Shown here piece after piece: positions 36,651 through 46,631 of a DNA stretch of 64,000 nt. This stretch comes from Pseudoxanthomonas mexicana. Its GTDB lineage: Bacteria > Pseudomonadota > Gammaproteobacteria > Xanthomonadales > Xanthomonadaceae. Under the pieces are notes generated by a model. It had not been told where the DNA came from. It ran no database searches and was given only the letters and a program-made list of their open reading frames with translations. Position numbers and translations under genes: made by a program. Each line of letters opens with the position of its first letter. The first letter of the stretch is position 1. The DNA is taken from contig NZ_PDWV01000003.1 in NCBI RefSeq assembly GCF_010093385.1, forward strand, positions 62,001 through 126,000, read 5' to 3'.

Positions 36651-38354
36651 ATGAGCCACCACTCCGTCGAAGACATCAAATCCGAGAGCCACCGCCTGCG
36701 CGGCAGCCTGCTCGACAGCCTGGCCGATCCGGTCACCGGTGCGCTGCGCGAATCGGACCAGACCCTGATCAAGTACCACGGCAGCTACCAGCAGGACGAC
36801 CGCGACCTGCGCGACGAGCGCCGCCGGCAGAAGCTGGAGCCGGCGTACCAGTTCATGATCCGCACGCGCACGCCCGGTGGCGTTGTCACGCCGGCGCAGT
36901 GGCTGAAGCTGGACGCTATCGCCACCCGGTACGCCAACCACTCGCTGCGCATCACCACGCGCCAGGCGTTCCAGTTCCATGGCGTGATCAAGCGTGAACT
37001 GAAGGCGACGATGCAGGCCATCAACGCCGCGCTGATCGACACGCTGGCGGCCTGCGGCGACGTCAACCGCAACGTGCTGGTCGCGGCCAATCCGCTGGAG
37101 TCGCGCGCGCACGCCGAGGTGCAGGCCTGGGCCGCGAAGCTGTCCGAACACCTGCTGCCCAACACCCGCGCCTACTACGAGATCTGGCTGGACGAGGAGC
37201 GCGTGGCCGGCAGTGGCGAGGAGGAGGAGCCCATCTACGGCGCCACCTACCTGCCGCGCAAGTTCAAGATCGGCTTCGCGGTCCCGCCGGTCAACGAGGT
37301 GGACGTGTTCGCCAACGACCTGGGCTTCATCGCCATTCTCGAAGACGGCGTGCTGGCAGGCTTCAACTTGGTGATCGGCGGCGGCATGGGCGCGACCCAC
37401 GGCGACGCCGAAACCTACCCGCGTGTCGGCAACGTGGTCGGCTTCATCACCCCGGGCCAACTGATCGATGTGGCTACGGCCGTCGTCACCACCCAGCGCG
37501 ACCTCGGCAACCGCGAGCAGCGCAAGCGCGCGCGCTTCAAGTACACCATCGACGACCATGGCCTGGACACGGTCGTCGGCGAGATCGAACGCCGCAGCGG
37601 CGTTACGCTGCAGCCGGTGCGCGCGTTCCGCTTCGAGCACAACGGCGACCGCTATGGCTGGGTGGAGGGCGAAGACGGCCGCTGGCACCTGACCCTGCAC
37701 CTGTTCGCCGGCCGCATCGCCGATACCGCGCACGCCACGCACCTGACCGGCCTGCGCGAGATCGCCAACGTGCATCGGGGCGAATTCCGCATGACGGCGA
37801 ACCAGAACCTGGTGATCGCCGGCGTGCCCGCCAGTGAACGCGAACGCATCGATGCGCTGGTGACGGCGCATGGACTGGATGCCGGTGAGCGCCTGGGTAC
37901 CGCCCTGCAGCGCGCGGCCGTGGCCTGCGTGGCCTTGCCGACCTGCGGCCTGGCGATGGCCGAAGCCGAACGCTACCTGCCCGACTTCAGCGACCGCCTG
38001 CAACCGTTGCTGGAAAAGCACGGCCTGCGCGATGCCCCCATCCTGCTGCGCATCTCCGGCTGCCCGAACGGCTGCTCGCGCCCCTACCTCGCCGAGATCG
38101 CTCTCGTCGGCAAGGCGCCGGGGCGCTACAACCTGATGCTCGGCGGGGATGCCCGCGGCCAGCGGCTCAACACGCTGTACCGCGAGAACATCGACGAGGC
38201 CGCCATCCTCGACACCCTCGACGGCCTGTTCGCCCGCTACGCCGGCGAACGCGAAGGCGGCGAGGGCTTCGGCGACTTCCTCCACCGCAGTGGCGTGGTC
38301 GCCCTGCCGTCGTACCCCACCCATCGACAGATCGCACCGGACCTTTACGCATGA
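36651..38354 (+). CDS. cysI: Assimilatory sulfite reductase hemoprotein subunit CysI
   Basis: A 567-residue hemoprotein reducing sulfite to sulfide with six electrons from CysJ. The siroheme/[4Fe-4S] ligands are present: C-x5-C in CVALPTC (about residues 425 and 431) and C-x3-C in CPNGC (about 470 and 474). Other family marks: QLTTRQ-like [13 protein letters not shown], and CGDVNRNV. Start is the ATG at 36651 beginning [10 protein letters not shown]; a longer frame runs back into the palindrome. Its TGA overlaps cysH by four bases. Confidence 0.97.
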   Translation: MSHHSVEDIKSESHRLRGSLLDSLADPVTGALRESDQTLIKYHGSYQQDDRDLRDERRRQKLEPAYQFMIRTRTPGGVVTPAQWLKLDAIATRYANHSLRITTRQAFQFHGVIKRELKATMQAINAALIDTLAACGDVNRNVLVAANPLESRAHAEVQAWAAKLSEHLLPNTRAYYEIWLDEERVAGSGEEEEPIYGATYLPRKFKIGFAVPPVNEVDVFANDLGFIAILEDGVLAGFNLVIGGGMGATHGDAETYPRVGNVVGFITPGQLIDVATAVVTTQRDLGNREQRKRARFKYTIDDHGLDTVVGEIERRSGVTLQPVRAFRFEHNGDRYGWVEGEDGRWHLTLHLFAGRIADTAHATHLTGLREIANVHRGEFRMTANQNLVIAGVPASERERIDALVTAHGLDAGERLGTALQRAAVACVALPTCGLAMAEAERYLPDFSDRLQPLLEKHGLRDAPILLRISGCPNGCSRPYLAEIALVGKAPGRYNLMLGGDARGQRLNTLYRENIDEAAILDTLDGLFARYAGEREGGEGFGDFLHRSGVVALPSYPTHRQIAPDLYA

Positions 38355-39064
38355 GCGCCCCTGCCCTTTCCCTGGACACCGACCAGATCGCCGAGCACAA
38401 CGCCTGGCTGGAAACGCAGACGGCCGAGCAGCGCGTCGCCTGGGCGCTCAAGCACGGCCCGGCGGAAGCCGCGATGTCCTCCAGCTTCGGCGCGCAGGCG
38501 GCGGTGCTGCTGCATATGGTCACCCGGCAGAAGCCGGACATCCCGGTCGTGCTGATCGACACCGGGTACCTGTTCCCGGAGACCTACCGCTTCGCCGACG
38601 AACTGACCGAGCGACTGAAGCTCAACCTGCAGGTGTTCCGTCCGCTGGTCAGCCGCGCCTGGATGGAGGCCCGCCACGGCCGCCTGTGGGAACAGGGACT
38701 GGTCGGCATCGAGCAGTACAACAGCCTGCGCAAGGTGGAGCCGATGAAGCGCGCGTTGAAGGAACTGGGCGTCGGCACCTGGTTCACCGGCCTGCGCCGC
38801 ACGCAATCCACCAGCCGGGCGAACGCCCCGGTGCTGCAGCAGCGCGAGGCCCGCTGGAAGGTCAATCCCATCGTCGACTGGACCGACCGCGACGTCTGGC
38901 AGTACATGAAGCAGCACGACCTGCCCTACCACCCGCTGTGGGAGCAGGGCTACGTATCGATCGGCGATTTCCACACCACGCGCCGCTGGGAGCCCGGCAT
39001 GCGCGAGGAGGACACCCGCTTCAACGGCCTCAAGCGCGAGTGCGGCATCCACGTGGAAGTCTGA
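38351..39064 (+). CDS. cysH: Phosphoadenylylsulfate (PAPS) reductase CysH
   Basis: A 237-residue PP-ATPase-fold enzyme reducing PAPS to sulfite with thioredoxin. It has [39 protein letters not shown], and the catalytic ECGIH at residues 230-234. The paired cysteines that hold an iron-sulfur cluster in APS reductases are absent, so this is the PAPS-specific type, consistent with the APS kinase domain of CysNC. It is translationally coupled to cysI (ATGA overlap). Confidence 0.97.
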   Translation: MSAPALSLDTDQIAEHNAWLETQTAEQRVAWALKHGPAEAAMSSSFGAQAAVLLHMVTRQKPDIPVVLIDTGYLFPETYRFADELTERLKLNLQVFRPLVSRAWMEARHGRLWEQGLVGIEQYNSLRKVEPMKRALKELGVGTWFTGLRRTQSTSRANAPVLQQREARWKVNPIVDWTDRDVWQYMKQHDLPYHPLWEQGYVSIGDFHTTRRWEPGMREEDTRFNGLKRECGIHVEV

Positions 39065-39195
39065 TGGCGCGCCCGGGCGGCTGACGGATTCGCGCCGGAA
39101 CCGCCCCGTTTCGTCGCCGCATCGCCGGCTCCGTCGCGGCCCCCCTTCCCTCCCGGGACGGGCCCGTTATCCTCCACGGCACTCCCGAAGCCGCG

Positions 39196-40467
39196 GTGTC
39201 CGACGTGTTTCCCAGCCTGCTCCTGATCGTCCGTATCCTGATCGCCTGGTTCGTCGCCGTGCTCATGGCGGGCTTCATCTGGAACGGCATCTTCGAACGG
39301 ACCATGCTGTCGGGCGCGGCCGAGTGGCTCTTCAACCTCGCCTCGACCCTGGTGATGCTGTCGGTGCTGATCGGCCTGATCAGCCCCCTGCGCCGGATCT
39401 GGCTGATCACCGGGCGACTGGACAGCACCACGCTGGCGAGCCGCCAGCGCCGGCAGATCGAAGTGCCGCTGGACACCGCCGCGGCCTTTGCCCTGATCGA
39501 AGGCGCGCTGCGTGAGCTGCCACGCGCCGAAGACCCCGAGAGCGCGCCCGACAGCCTGCAGGTGCGGGTCAAGGTGCGCCGGATCGACAGCTTCGACGGC
39601 CCCAGCCAGCCCTCGCGCTTCAACATCATGGCGCGCTTCGCGGTGAAGCGCGACCTGGTGCAGGCCACGGTCACACCCGGCAACGGCACCAGCAGCATCA
39701 CCCTGATGGTCGGCCCGGATGCGAGCGCCTGGCTCGACCTGTTCGTGCTGGACGACGGCGTGAACGTCGAGAACGTCGAAGCCGTCACCCGCGCCATCAC
39801 CCGCCGCGTCGCCGACCAGCGCCGCCAGGAGCAGGCAGACGTGGAAAAGACCGTCAGCGAGAAGGAACTGACCGTGGCGCGCCTCAACCTGCTCAACGCG
39901 CAGGTGGAACCGCATTTCCTCTACAACACGCTGGCCAGTGCGCAGGTGCTGACGCGCACCGACCCGCCGCGCGCCGACGTGATGCTGGGTCACCTGATCC
40001 AGTACCTGCGCAGTTCGCTGCCGCGCACGGAAGACACGCTGTCCACGCTGGGCGAAGAACTGGAACGTCCCCAGGCCTATCGGGAGATCCTGAAGATCCG
40101 CAGGGGCAACCGCCTCAACGTGCAGGTCGACGTGCCGGACGCGCTGAAGGCCGTGCCGATGCCGTCCATGATGCTGCAGACGCTGGTCGAGAACGCGATC
40201 AAGCACGGCCTGGAGCCGAAGACCGGCGGCGGCACCATCTGGATCCTCGCCCGCAGGCACGACGACCACGCCACGCTCACCGTCGCCGACGACGGCCAGG
40301 GCTTCGGCGGCCAGAGCACCGGCACCGGCATCGGCCTGAAGAACCTGCGCGAACGCCTGCGCCTGACCTTCGGCAGCGAGGCCTCGTTCGCCATCGTCTC
40401 CAACTTCCCCAGTGGCGTCGCCGCCACGCTGACGCTGCCGCTGGACGGCAAGGCCGGTGCCGCATGA
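39196..40467 (+). CDS. LytS/YehU-type sensor histidine kinase with unrecognised cytosolic domain
   Basis: A 423-residue kinase starting at a GTG. Two membrane helices (about residues 9-31 and 46-68) are followed by a roughly 120-residue cytosolic region (from VPLDTAAAFALIEGALREL to NVEAVTRAITRRVADQ) that I cannot place in a family. A short coiled-coil-like linker leads to the His_kinase domain (NAQVEPHFLYNTLASAQVL, His240) and a HATPase_c domain (MLQTLVENAIKHGLEPK, VADDGQGFGG, GIGLKNLRERL). The response regulator overlaps by four bases. The signal is unknown. Confidence 0.9.
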   Translation: MSDVFPSLLLIVRILIAWFVAVLMAGFIWNGIFERTMLSGAAEWLFNLASTLVMLSVLIGLISPLRRIWLITGRLDSTTLASRQRRQIEVPLDTAAAFALIEGALRELPRAEDPESAPDSLQVRVKVRRIDSFDGPSQPSRFNIMARFAVKRDLVQATVTPGNGTSSITLMVGPDASAWLDLFVLDDGVNVENVEAVTRAITRRVADQRRQEQADVEKTVSEKELTVARLNLLNAQVEPHFLYNTLASAQVLTRTDPPRADVMLGHLIQYLRSSLPRTEDTLSTLGEELERPQAYREILKIRRGNRLNVQVDVPDALKAVPMPSMMLQTLVENAIKHGLEPKTGGGTIWILARRHDDHATLTVADDGQGFGGQSTGTGIGLKNLRERLRLTFGSEASFAIVSNFPSGVAATLTLPLDGKAGAA

Positions 40468-41234
40468 ATTTCCGGGGCGTGATCGCCGAAGACGAGGAGC
40501 TGCTGCGCACCGCGCTCTCCTCGCTGCTGAAAGAGGCGTGGCCGCAGCTGCAGATCGTGGCCGAATGCGAGGACGGCGCCAGTGCGCTGGAATCCATCGC
40601 CGAACTGCAGCCGGATGTGGCCTTCCTCGACATCCGCATGCCGGGCCTGACCGGCATCGAAGTGGCGCGCGGCCTGGCCGATGCCAGCCCGCGCACGCAG
40701 GTGGTGTTCGTCACCGCCTACGACCAGTACGCGATCGATGCGTTCGAGCAGGGCGCGATCGACTACCTGCTGAAGCCGATCACGCGCGAACGGCTGTTGG
40801 CCACCGTGCAGCGCATCCAGGCGCGCGCGGCGGCCGGGCACCCCGACGGCGCCACGCTGGAAGCGCTGCTGCGCCACCTGTCCGCGCGCGAGATGCCGGC
40901 CTCCAAGCCGCCGCTGGTGTGGATCACCGCCAGCGCGGGCAAGGACACCCGGCTGATCATGGGGGACGACGTGGCCTACTTCCAGGCCGACAACAAGTAC
41001 ACCACGGTGATGACGGCCGAGGGCGAGTCGCTGCTGCGCACGCCGCTGCGCGAACTGCTGGACTCGCTGGACGCCGCCACCTTCAAGCAGATCCACCGTT
41101 CCACCATCGTCAACATGAAGGCCGTGGCCTCGGTCAGCCGCGACGACACCGGTCGCGGCCGGCTGAAGCTGAAGAACCGCCCGGAGACGCTGACCGTCAG
41201 CCAGCCCTTCATGAGCCTGTTCCGCAACATGTAG
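40464..41234 (+). CDS. LytTR family response regulator
   Basis: A 256-residue regulator. Residues 1 to about 120 are a receiver (acidic pair Glu9-Asp10, phospho-acceptor Asp56 in AFLDIRMPG, Thr in VTAYDQYA, Lys in YLLKPI). Residues from about 150 are a LytTR DNA-binding domain (DDVAYFQADNKYTTV, ELLDSLDAATFKQIHRSTIVNM, LTVSQPFMSLFRNM). It overlaps the partner kinase (ATGA), so they form a two-component system. Targets are not visible; the lipoprotein gene downstream is a candidate by position only. Confidence 0.93.
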   Translation: MNFRGVIAEDEELLRTALSSLLKEAWPQLQIVAECEDGASALESIAELQPDVAFLDIRMPGLTGIEVARGLADASPRTQVVFVTAYDQYAIDAFEQGAIDYLLKPITRERLLATVQRIQARAAAGHPDGATLEALLRHLSAREMPASKPPLVWITASAGKDTRLIMGDDVAYFQADNKYTTVMTAEGESLLRTPLRELLDSLDAATFKQIHRSTIVNMKAVASVSRDDTGRGRLKLKNRPETLTVSQPFMSLFRNM

Positions 41235-41344
41235 CGCCGACGTAAACCCCGCCGCCTATAGCGGCATCCAACGTGGCATCGCCGGCATGGCGCGCACGCG
41301 CCGTGGTGGGCATGCCCTTGCCGAATGGAACCCGAGGAACCGCC

Positions 41345-41710
41345 ATGCGCATCATCACGTCCCTGATGTCCTGCCTGCTGGCCCTGGCAGGATGCAACGA
41401 GAAGCCCAGCGTCACCACCATCCACCACAGCAGCGCCAACGGCGTGGACACGCTCTTCAGCAAGACCACCTTGCGCGAGGGCGTCGCCACGTTCGAGTGC
41501 TTCGCCAGCGAGAGCGGGCAATGCCACTACCGCGTCTACACGGAGCGCTGCCCGGCGCCGGCACCGGGCGAAAATCCCGCTGCCTGCGAACGCACCACAC
41601 TGGAGGACTTCGTGCTGTCGCCCGGCAAGACGCATGAGATCCGGGGGCTGCCCGACAGCTACCGCGAATGCGTGGCGCAACAGGCGGTCGACGGACGCTG
41701 CCCTTCGTGA
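41345..41710 (+). CDS. Small cysteine-containing lipoprotein, unknown function
   Basis: A 121-residue protein from the ATG at 41345 (GAGGAA upstream). The signal peptide ends in lipobox LALAGC (Cys17). The mature part has five further cysteines (FECFASESGQCHYRVYTERC, then a Cys in NPAACERTT and REC, RCPS near the end), suggesting disulfides in the periplasm. No family is recognised. It follows the two-component genes by 110 bases and ends four bases from a convergent gene. Confidence 0.72.
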   Translation: MRIITSLMSCLLALAGCNEKPSVTTIHHSSANGVDTLFSKTTLREGVATFECFASESGQCHYRVYTERCPAPAPGENPAACERTTLEDFVLSPGKTHEIRGLPDSYRECVAQQAVDGRCPS

Positions 41711-41714
41711 GCGA

Positions 41715-42098
41715 TCAGACGGCGGGCTTGCCCGCCATGTGCCGCTCCAGCAGGCACGCCAGCACGAAACCGATCAGGTAGGCGACCACGTCGAGCCAGT
41801 CCGGCGTGCTGCCCAGCACGATGCGCAGCACGGGCGAGGCCACCTGCCAGCCCATCTGCTGGTTGACGTACTGCACTGCCTCGATGGCCAGCCCAACGGC
41901 GAGCGCCAGCAGGGGACGCATGGGCGGACGCAGCCACACGGCACTGGCGAACAGGCCATGCAGCCAGAGGACGGCGAGCACGTCGCCCACGAAACTGCGT
42001 ATCCACCCCAGTCCCGCACCGAGGGTCGCCAACAGCACGAGCAGCACGAACAGGCCCAGCGTCCACACCGCCGCGGCACGGTCGAACCGCCACCTCAC
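41715..42098 (-). CDS. DUF2809 / VanZ-like small integral membrane protein
   Basis: A 127-residue protein with about four membrane helices. The GTG start at 42098 overlaps the upstream stop by four bases. The pattern WIRSFVGDVLAVLWLHGLF, LAVGLAIEAVQYVNQQMGW and the C-terminal TPDWLDVVAYLIGFVLACLLE matches the DUF2809 and VanZ-like group. Function unknown. It is coupled to a zinc-ribbon membrane protein gene. Confidence 0.75.
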   Translation of the reverse strand: MRWRFDRAAAVWTLGLFVLLVLLATLGAGLGWIRSFVGDVLAVLWLHGLFASAVWLRPPMRPLLALAVGLAIEAVQYVNQQMGWQVASPVLRIVLGSTPDWLDVVAYLIGFVLACLLERHMAGKPAV

Positions 42099-42442
42099 GT
42101 GCCGCCGCAATGCGCGCCTTCCAGCGTCTTGCCGCCGCAGGCCAGGCATTTGCGGTACTTCTGCCGCTGCCGGTTGTAGCGCACCCGCGACATCATGCCG
42201 CCGCAGGCGCAGCGCAGTTCACGGCCACGCGCCCAGCGGTAGAGCCGCCAGGTGGAGTGCAGGGCCCAGGCGGTGCCCAGCAGGATGGCCAGCAGGAACG
42301 CCAGCGAGGCCAGGCGCTGTGGCGTGACGTCGCCGAAACTGCGCCCAGTGCGGGTGACGGCTTCGGCCGTGGCGAACCCGCTGGCGGCGATCACCGCCGC
42401 CGGCACGTACATGCGCACGACCATCCTGGAAATACGATTCAT
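42095..42442 (-). CDS. Small membrane protein with C-terminal zinc ribbon, unknown function
   Basis: A 115-residue protein with two membrane segments (about residues 8-26 and 45-65). A cytosolic tail bears a treble-clef-like zinc ribbon: CACGG, then CLACGG about 20 residues on, and a final HCGG. I know no characterised homologue. The ATG at 42442 is chosen because the encoded N-terminus leads straight into a membrane helix; an upstream ATG at 42475 is possible. It overlaps the DUF2809 gene. Confidence 0.6.
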   Translation of the reverse strand: MNRISRMVVRMYVPAAVIAASGFATAEAVTRTGRSFGDVTPQRLASLAFLLAILLGTAWALHSTWRLYRWARGRELRCACGGMMSRVRYNRQRQKYRKCLACGGKTLEGAHCGGT

Positions 42443-42530
42443 GGGGATGCCGACACATGCCCGGAAGAGTGCCATCAGCGTCGCGCGGGCGGCGGCGCGC
42501 GTCAATCACGCCAACGGGGGACCGCAGGGC

Positions 42531-43514
42531 CTAGCTGGTGATGGTCTGGGTGAGCGCCTGCCAGGTGGGCGGCGTGGGCCAGTCCGGATCCTGGTTGCCG
42601 TCGATCACCCGGCGCAGGTCGCGGCGATCGATCTGCGGTGCCAGCGCGCGCACCAGGTCCAGGGCGTAGTCGCGCAGCACACGTTCGCGCGGCAGCACGG
42701 CCCAGGCGATGCACTCCTTCACCTCCGCCGGCGCGGCCCATGCACGCAGGTCGGTGTCGGTCGCGCTGACCGCCATCTCGGCCAGCAGGCCCACGCCCAA
42801 TCCGGCGCGGACATAGGTCTTGATCAGGTCGGCATCGAGCGCGGTCAGGGCGATGTCCGGTTCCAGTCCGACCTTGGCGAACGCGCGTTGCAGGGACGAT
42901 CCCGGTCGCGTCGAGGACTCGTAGCTGATCAGCGGCTGCGCGGCCAGGTCGGCCATGCCCGGCACGCGGCCGAGCTGTTCCAGCGCATGTCCGCGCGGCA
43001 CCAGCACCAGTCGTCGCCAACGATAGAGCGGCACGGCGATGCCGGCCTGCGGAGGGTCTCCGGCGGTACTCACTACCGCCATGTCGGCGTCGCCCTGGGT
43101 GAGCAGGTCGAGTGCCGTGCTTTCCGGCGCCTGCTGCAGGTGGACGCTGACCTGCGGGAAGTCGCGCTTGATCTGCGCGATGGCCGGCGGCAGCACGAAG
43201 CGCGCCTGTGTATGGGTGGTCACCAGCACCAGCTGGCCCTGGCTCTCGCGGCGCTGGTTGGCGGCATAGGTGCGGATGTTGTTGGCCTCGGCCAGCACCA
43301 GCCGCGCCCGTTCGATCACTTCCTGGCCGGCCGGCGTGACGCTCTCCAGGCTGCGACCCTTGCGCACGAACAGCAGGAAGCCCAGTTCATCCTCCAGCTG
43401 CTTGAGCTGCTTGGACAGGCCGGGCTGGGTGGCATGCACGCGCGCGGCTGCCAGCGTGATGTTCAGGTCGGCGTCAGCGATGGCCACCAGGTAGCGGAGT
43501 TGGGTCAGCGTCAT
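42531..43514 (-). CDS. cysB: CysB-like LysR-type transcriptional regulator
   Basis: A 327-residue LysR-family activator. The winged helix-turn-helix (TLTQLRYLVAIADADLNITLAA, HATQPGLSKQLKQLEDELG) and the effector domain (VTTHTQARFVLPPAIAQIKRDFP, then GDADMAVVST and IKTYVRAGLGVGLLAEMAV) are typical of CysB, which senses N-acetylserine and sulfide or thiosulfate and activates sulfate assimilation. It diverges from cysG-cysK, and the cysDNC/cysJIH operons lie 4 kb away, which supports the assignment. A Cbl-type paralogue is the alternative. Confidence 0.9.
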   Translation of the reverse strand: MTLTQLRYLVAIADADLNITLAAARVHATQPGLSKQLKQLEDELGFLLFVRKGRSLESVTPAGQEVIERARLVLAEANNIRTYAANQRRESQGQLVLVTTHTQARFVLPPAIAQIKRDFPQVSVHLQQAPESTALDLLTQGDADMAVVSTAGDPPQAGIAVPLYRWRRLVLVPRGHALEQLGRVPGMADLAAQPLISYESSTRPGSSLQRAFAKVGLEPDIALTALDADLIKTYVRAGLGVGLLAEMAVSATDTDLRAWAAPAEVKECIAWAVLPRERVLRDYALDLVRALAPQIDRRDLRRVIDGNQDPDWPTPPTWQALTQTITS

Positions 43515-43686
43515 CGGCGTAGGGCGCGCGTCGGCCCACCGGAAGGGGCCTTGGACTGTAGTGGATTTCCTCGGACCGTAGCCCCCGCCGCTTATAACCG
43601 CAAGGCATATGATGTTGTCGGGATGTCATTTCCGACAGGCATGACCCGGCAGTACGGTCATCAGCCCACTCCTGCCCGCCCTGCCC
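43515..43686. promoter_or_regulatory. Divergent control region between the cysB-like gene and cysG
   Basis: 172 bases with an AT-richer core. CTTATAAC (43591-43598) followed by CATATGATG resembles the ATAAC half-sites seen in the cysD/cysJ spacer (34612-34625). This fits a shared CysB-type operator and autoregulation, but the site is inferred by eye. Confidence 0.45.
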
Positions 43687-45141
43687 GTGACCGCTCCGCT
43701 GTTTCCCCTGTTCGCCGACCTGCAAGGCCGCCAGGTACTGGTCGTGGGCGGTGGCGCCGTCGCCGAGCGCAAGATCGAGGCGTTGCTCCACACCAGGGCG
43801 CGGGTGCGGGTCGTGGCCCCCACGCTGACCCCTGCACTGGCCGGCCTGCGGGCGGCGGGCCGGATCGAGTGGCTGCAGGCCGTGTTCGCCCCCGGGCAGT
43901 TGGACGATGCCTGGCTGGTGATCGCCGCCACCGGCGACCGCACCGTCAATCGTGCGGTGGCCACCGCCGCGGAGGCGCGCCGGATGCTGGCCAATGTGGT
44001 GGACGACGCCGCCCTGTCCAGCTTCCAGGTGCCCGCGATCGTCGAACGCGGCCCGTTGCAGGTCGCCATTTCCAGCGGGGGCGGCGCGCCGATGCTGGCG
44101 CGCCACCTGCGCCGACAGCTGGAGACCCTGCTGGACGATTCGTGGACCTCGCTGGCCGAGTTGTTCACCCGGCAGCGCCAGCGCATCCGTCAGCGCTTCC
44201 CGCGCCCCGCCGAACGCCGTCGCTTCTTCGAGAAAGTACTGGCCGGGCCGTTGCCGCGCCTGTTCCGCCAGCAGCTCCATGCGCAGGCCGAGCACCACTT
44301 CCTCGCCAGCCTGGATGAAGCCGCGCCCCAGCCCCGCACCGGTTCCGTGGCGGTGGTGGGCGCGGGCCCGGGAGACGCCGGCCTGCTGACGCTCAATGCG
44401 CTGCGGGCGATGAACGAGGCCGATGTGGTGCTGCACGACCGCCTGGTCAGCGAGGACGTGCTGCGACTCGGACGCCGTGATGCGACCTATATCGAAGTCG
44501 GCAAGTCGGCCAGCGGCCACAGCACGCGGCAGGACGACATCCACCGCCTGATGCTGAAACACGCACGCGCCGGCCACCGCGTGGTGCGACTGAAGGGCGG
44601 CGACCCGTTCGTGTTCGGCCGCGGCGGCGAGGAACTGGAATTCCTGCGCGCGCACGGCATTCCCTATGAAGTGGTGCCGGGGATCACCGCGGCGGTCGCG
44701 TGCGCGGCCTACGCGGGCATCCCGTTGACGCATCGCGACCATGCGCAGTCGGTCAAGCTGGTGACCGCGCACTGCAAGGACTCCTTCGACACCCTCGACT
44801 GGCAGTCGCTGGCGCAGGAACGGCAGACGCTGGCCGTGTACATGGGCGTGGCCGGGCTGGAAGGCCTTCGCGACCGTCTCATCGCGCACGGCCGCGCGGC
44901 GTCGACGCCGTTCGCGCTGGTGGAGAACGGCTCCCGCCGCGAACAACGCGTGCTGAACGGCACCCTGGCCGATCTGCCGGAAACGGCGCGTTCTCACCAG
45001 GTACGCTCGCCCGCCCTGCTGATCCTGGGCGAAGTGGCGGCCCTGGCCGGCACGCTGCACTGGTTCGGCGCACCACCGGTCGGCGCCACCGCACCCACAC
45101 ATTCCCGCAACCTTCCGGCGCCCACACTGCAGGCCGCCTGA
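43687..45141 (+). CDS. cysG: Siroheme synthase CysG (multifunctional)
   Basis: A 484-residue protein starting at a GTG. The N-terminal Rossmann domain ([25 protein letters not shown], and [20 protein letters not shown]) performs precorrin-2 dehydrogenation and iron chelation. The C-terminal part from about residue 218 is uroporphyrinogen III methyltransferase ([61 protein letters not shown]). It supplies siroheme to CysI. Downstream cysK is 21 bases away, so they are likely cotranscribed under the CysB-type regulator. Confidence 0.96.
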   Translation: MTAPLFPLFADLQGRQVLVVGGGAVAERKIEALLHTRARVRVVAPTLTPALAGLRAAGRIEWLQAVFAPGQLDDAWLVIAATGDRTVNRAVATAAEARRMLANVVDDAALSSFQVPAIVERGPLQVAISSGGGAPMLARHLRRQLETLLDDSWTSLAELFTRQRQRIRQRFPRPAERRRFFEKVLAGPLPRLFRQQLHAQAEHHFLASLDEAAPQPRTGSVAVVGAGPGDAGLLTLNALRAMNEADVVLHDRLVSEDVLRLGRRDATYIEVGKSASGHSTRQDDIHRLMLKHARAGHRVVRLKGGDPFVFGRGGEELEFLRAHGIPYEVVPGITAAVACAAYAGIPLTHRDHAQSVKLVTAHCKDSFDTLDWQSLAQERQTLAVYMGVAGLEGLRDRLIAHGRAASTPFALVENGSRREQRVLNGTLADLPETARSHQVRSPALLILGEVAALAGTLHWFGAPPVGATAPTHSRNLPAPTLQAA

Positions 45142-45162
45142 TCCACGCCACACGGAGACCCC

Positions 45163-46137
45163 ATGGCCGTTTACGACAGCATCCTGGACACCATCGGCCA
45201 CACGCCGGTCGTGAAACTGCAGCGCATCGCGCCCGAGCACGTCACCCTCTACGCCAAGGTGGAGTCGTTCAATCCCGGCGGCTCGGTGAAGGACCGTCTG
45301 GCCCTGGCGATCGTCCTGGATGCCGAAGCCAAGGGCCTGCTGAAACCCGGCGACACCATCATCGAGGCGACCTCGGGCAATACCGGCGTGGCGCTGGCGA
45401 TGGTGGCCGCGGCGCGCGGCTACAAGTTCGTCGCCACGATGGTCGAGACCTTCTCGATCGAACGCCGCAAGCTGATGCGCGCCTATGGTGCCAAGGTCAT
45501 CCTGACGCCCGCCGCCGAGCGCGGCAGCGGCATGGTGCGGCGCGCCGAGGAACTGGCGAAGCAGCACGGCTGGTTCCTCGCCCGCCAGTTCGCCAACCCG
45601 GCCAACCCGGCCTACCACCGGCAGACGACGGCGGCGGAGATCCTGCGCGATTTCGCCGGCCGCCGGCTCGACCATTTCGTCACCGGCTGGGGCACCGGCG
45701 GCACCCTTACCGGCGTGGGTGAAGTGCTCAAGGTCGCGCGTCCGGACGTGCGCATCACCGCCTCCGAACCGGCCGGCGCGTCGCTGCTGCAGGGCAAGGA
45801 ATGGCAGCCCCACAAGATCCAGGGCTGGACGCCGGACTTCGTACCTGACGTGCTGAACCGCGAGGTCGCCGACGAGATCCTGCCGGTCACCGACGTGGAA
45901 TCCATTGCCACCGCGCGCCGCCTGGCGGCCGAGGAAGGCATCTTCGTGGGCATTTCCGGCGGCGCCACCGTGGCGGCCGCGCTGCAGGTCGCGCAGAAGG
46001 CCAAGCCCGGCGACGTGCTGCTGGCGATGCTGCCGGACACCGGCGAGCGCTATTTCTCCACGCCGCTGTTCGAGGGCGTCAACGAAGGCTCGGACGACGA
46101 ATGGCTGGCCTCGCTGGGCGAAGCCGCGCTGCCGTAA
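45163..46137 (+). CDS. cysK: Cysteine synthase CysK (O-acetylserine sulfhydrylase)
   Basis: A 324-residue PLP enzyme combining O-acetylserine with sulfide to give cysteine, the end of the pathway encoded in this region. PLP lysine Lys43 lies in NPGGSVKDRLA; the substrate loop is TSGNTGVAL; the phosphate loop is GWGTGGTLTG; and GISGGATVAAAL is near the C-terminus. An A-type sequence is more likely than CysM given PGGSVKDR and length. It ends three bases from a convergent gene, with no visible terminator between them. Confidence 0.95.
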   Translation: MAVYDSILDTIGHTPVVKLQRIAPEHVTLYAKVESFNPGGSVKDRLALAIVLDAEAKGLLKPGDTIIEATSGNTGVALAMVAAARGYKFVATMVETFSIERRKLMRAYGAKVILTPAAERGSGMVRRAEELAKQHGWFLARQFANPANPAYHRQTTAAEILRDFAGRRLDHFVTGWGTGGTLTGVGEVLKVARPDVRITASEPAGASLLQGKEWQPHKIQGWTPDFVPDVLNREVADEILPVTDVESIATARRLAAEEGIFVGISGGATVAAALQVAQKAKPGDVLLAMLPDTGERYFSTPLFEGVNEGSDDEWLASLGEAALP

Positions 46138-46140
46138 CGC

Positions 46141-46605
46141 TCACTCCCTCGGCGGCGCGACGCAATCGCGCCGCCAGGTCCATTCCATCGCCTTGCCGTC
46201 GTCACGTCCGTCGTCCACGCGCGCGTGCAGCGTATCGGCGTCGGGCCGGGAATAGATCACCCGCTTCGGGAAATCGTGCGCGGGATTGGCGAACACCACG
46301 CGACCCCGCGCCATGTGCTCTGCGGGAAACGCCGTGACCGCACCGCCACCGGGTTGCGCCAGGAATACCCAGCGCCCCTCCTGTTGCGCGATGCGCATGA
46401 ACTCGAAACCGATCGCCTTGCCCTCGCGCGTATCGCGATGCATGCCGACCAGCAGCCCGCCGCGCGGCGCCATCCAGGTTTCCTCGCTGAACGTCTTGCC
46501 ACGCTGGCCACACCAATGGCCGGCCAGCCACTCCAGTTCTCCGGCGTATGCGCCGGATGCCAGCGCCAGCATCAGGCCGGCTATGCACAGGACGGATGGC
46601 TTCAT
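46141..46605 (-). CDS. DUF6265 family exported protein
   Basis: A 154-residue protein from the ATG at 46605 (GGAAGGA seven bases upstream). It has a signal peptide (LCIAGLMLALASGAYAG). The mature part reads ELEWLAGHWCGQ, then EETWMAPRGGLLVGMHRDT and NPAHDFPKRVIY, the pattern of DUF6265, a lipocalin-like beta-barrel family of unknown role. It lies 26 bases from the TM2-domain gene, suggesting a two-gene transcript. Confidence 0.78.
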   Translation of the reverse strand: MKPSVLCIAGLMLALASGAYAGELEWLAGHWCGQRGKTFSEETWMAPRGGLLVGMHRDTREGKAIGFEFMRIAQQEGRWVFLAQPGGGAVTAFPAEHMARGRVVFANPAHDFPKRVIYSRPDADTLHARVDDGRDDGKAMEWTWRRDCVAPPRE

Positions 46606-46631
46606 GGCATTTCCTTCCTCAACGTAACGCC

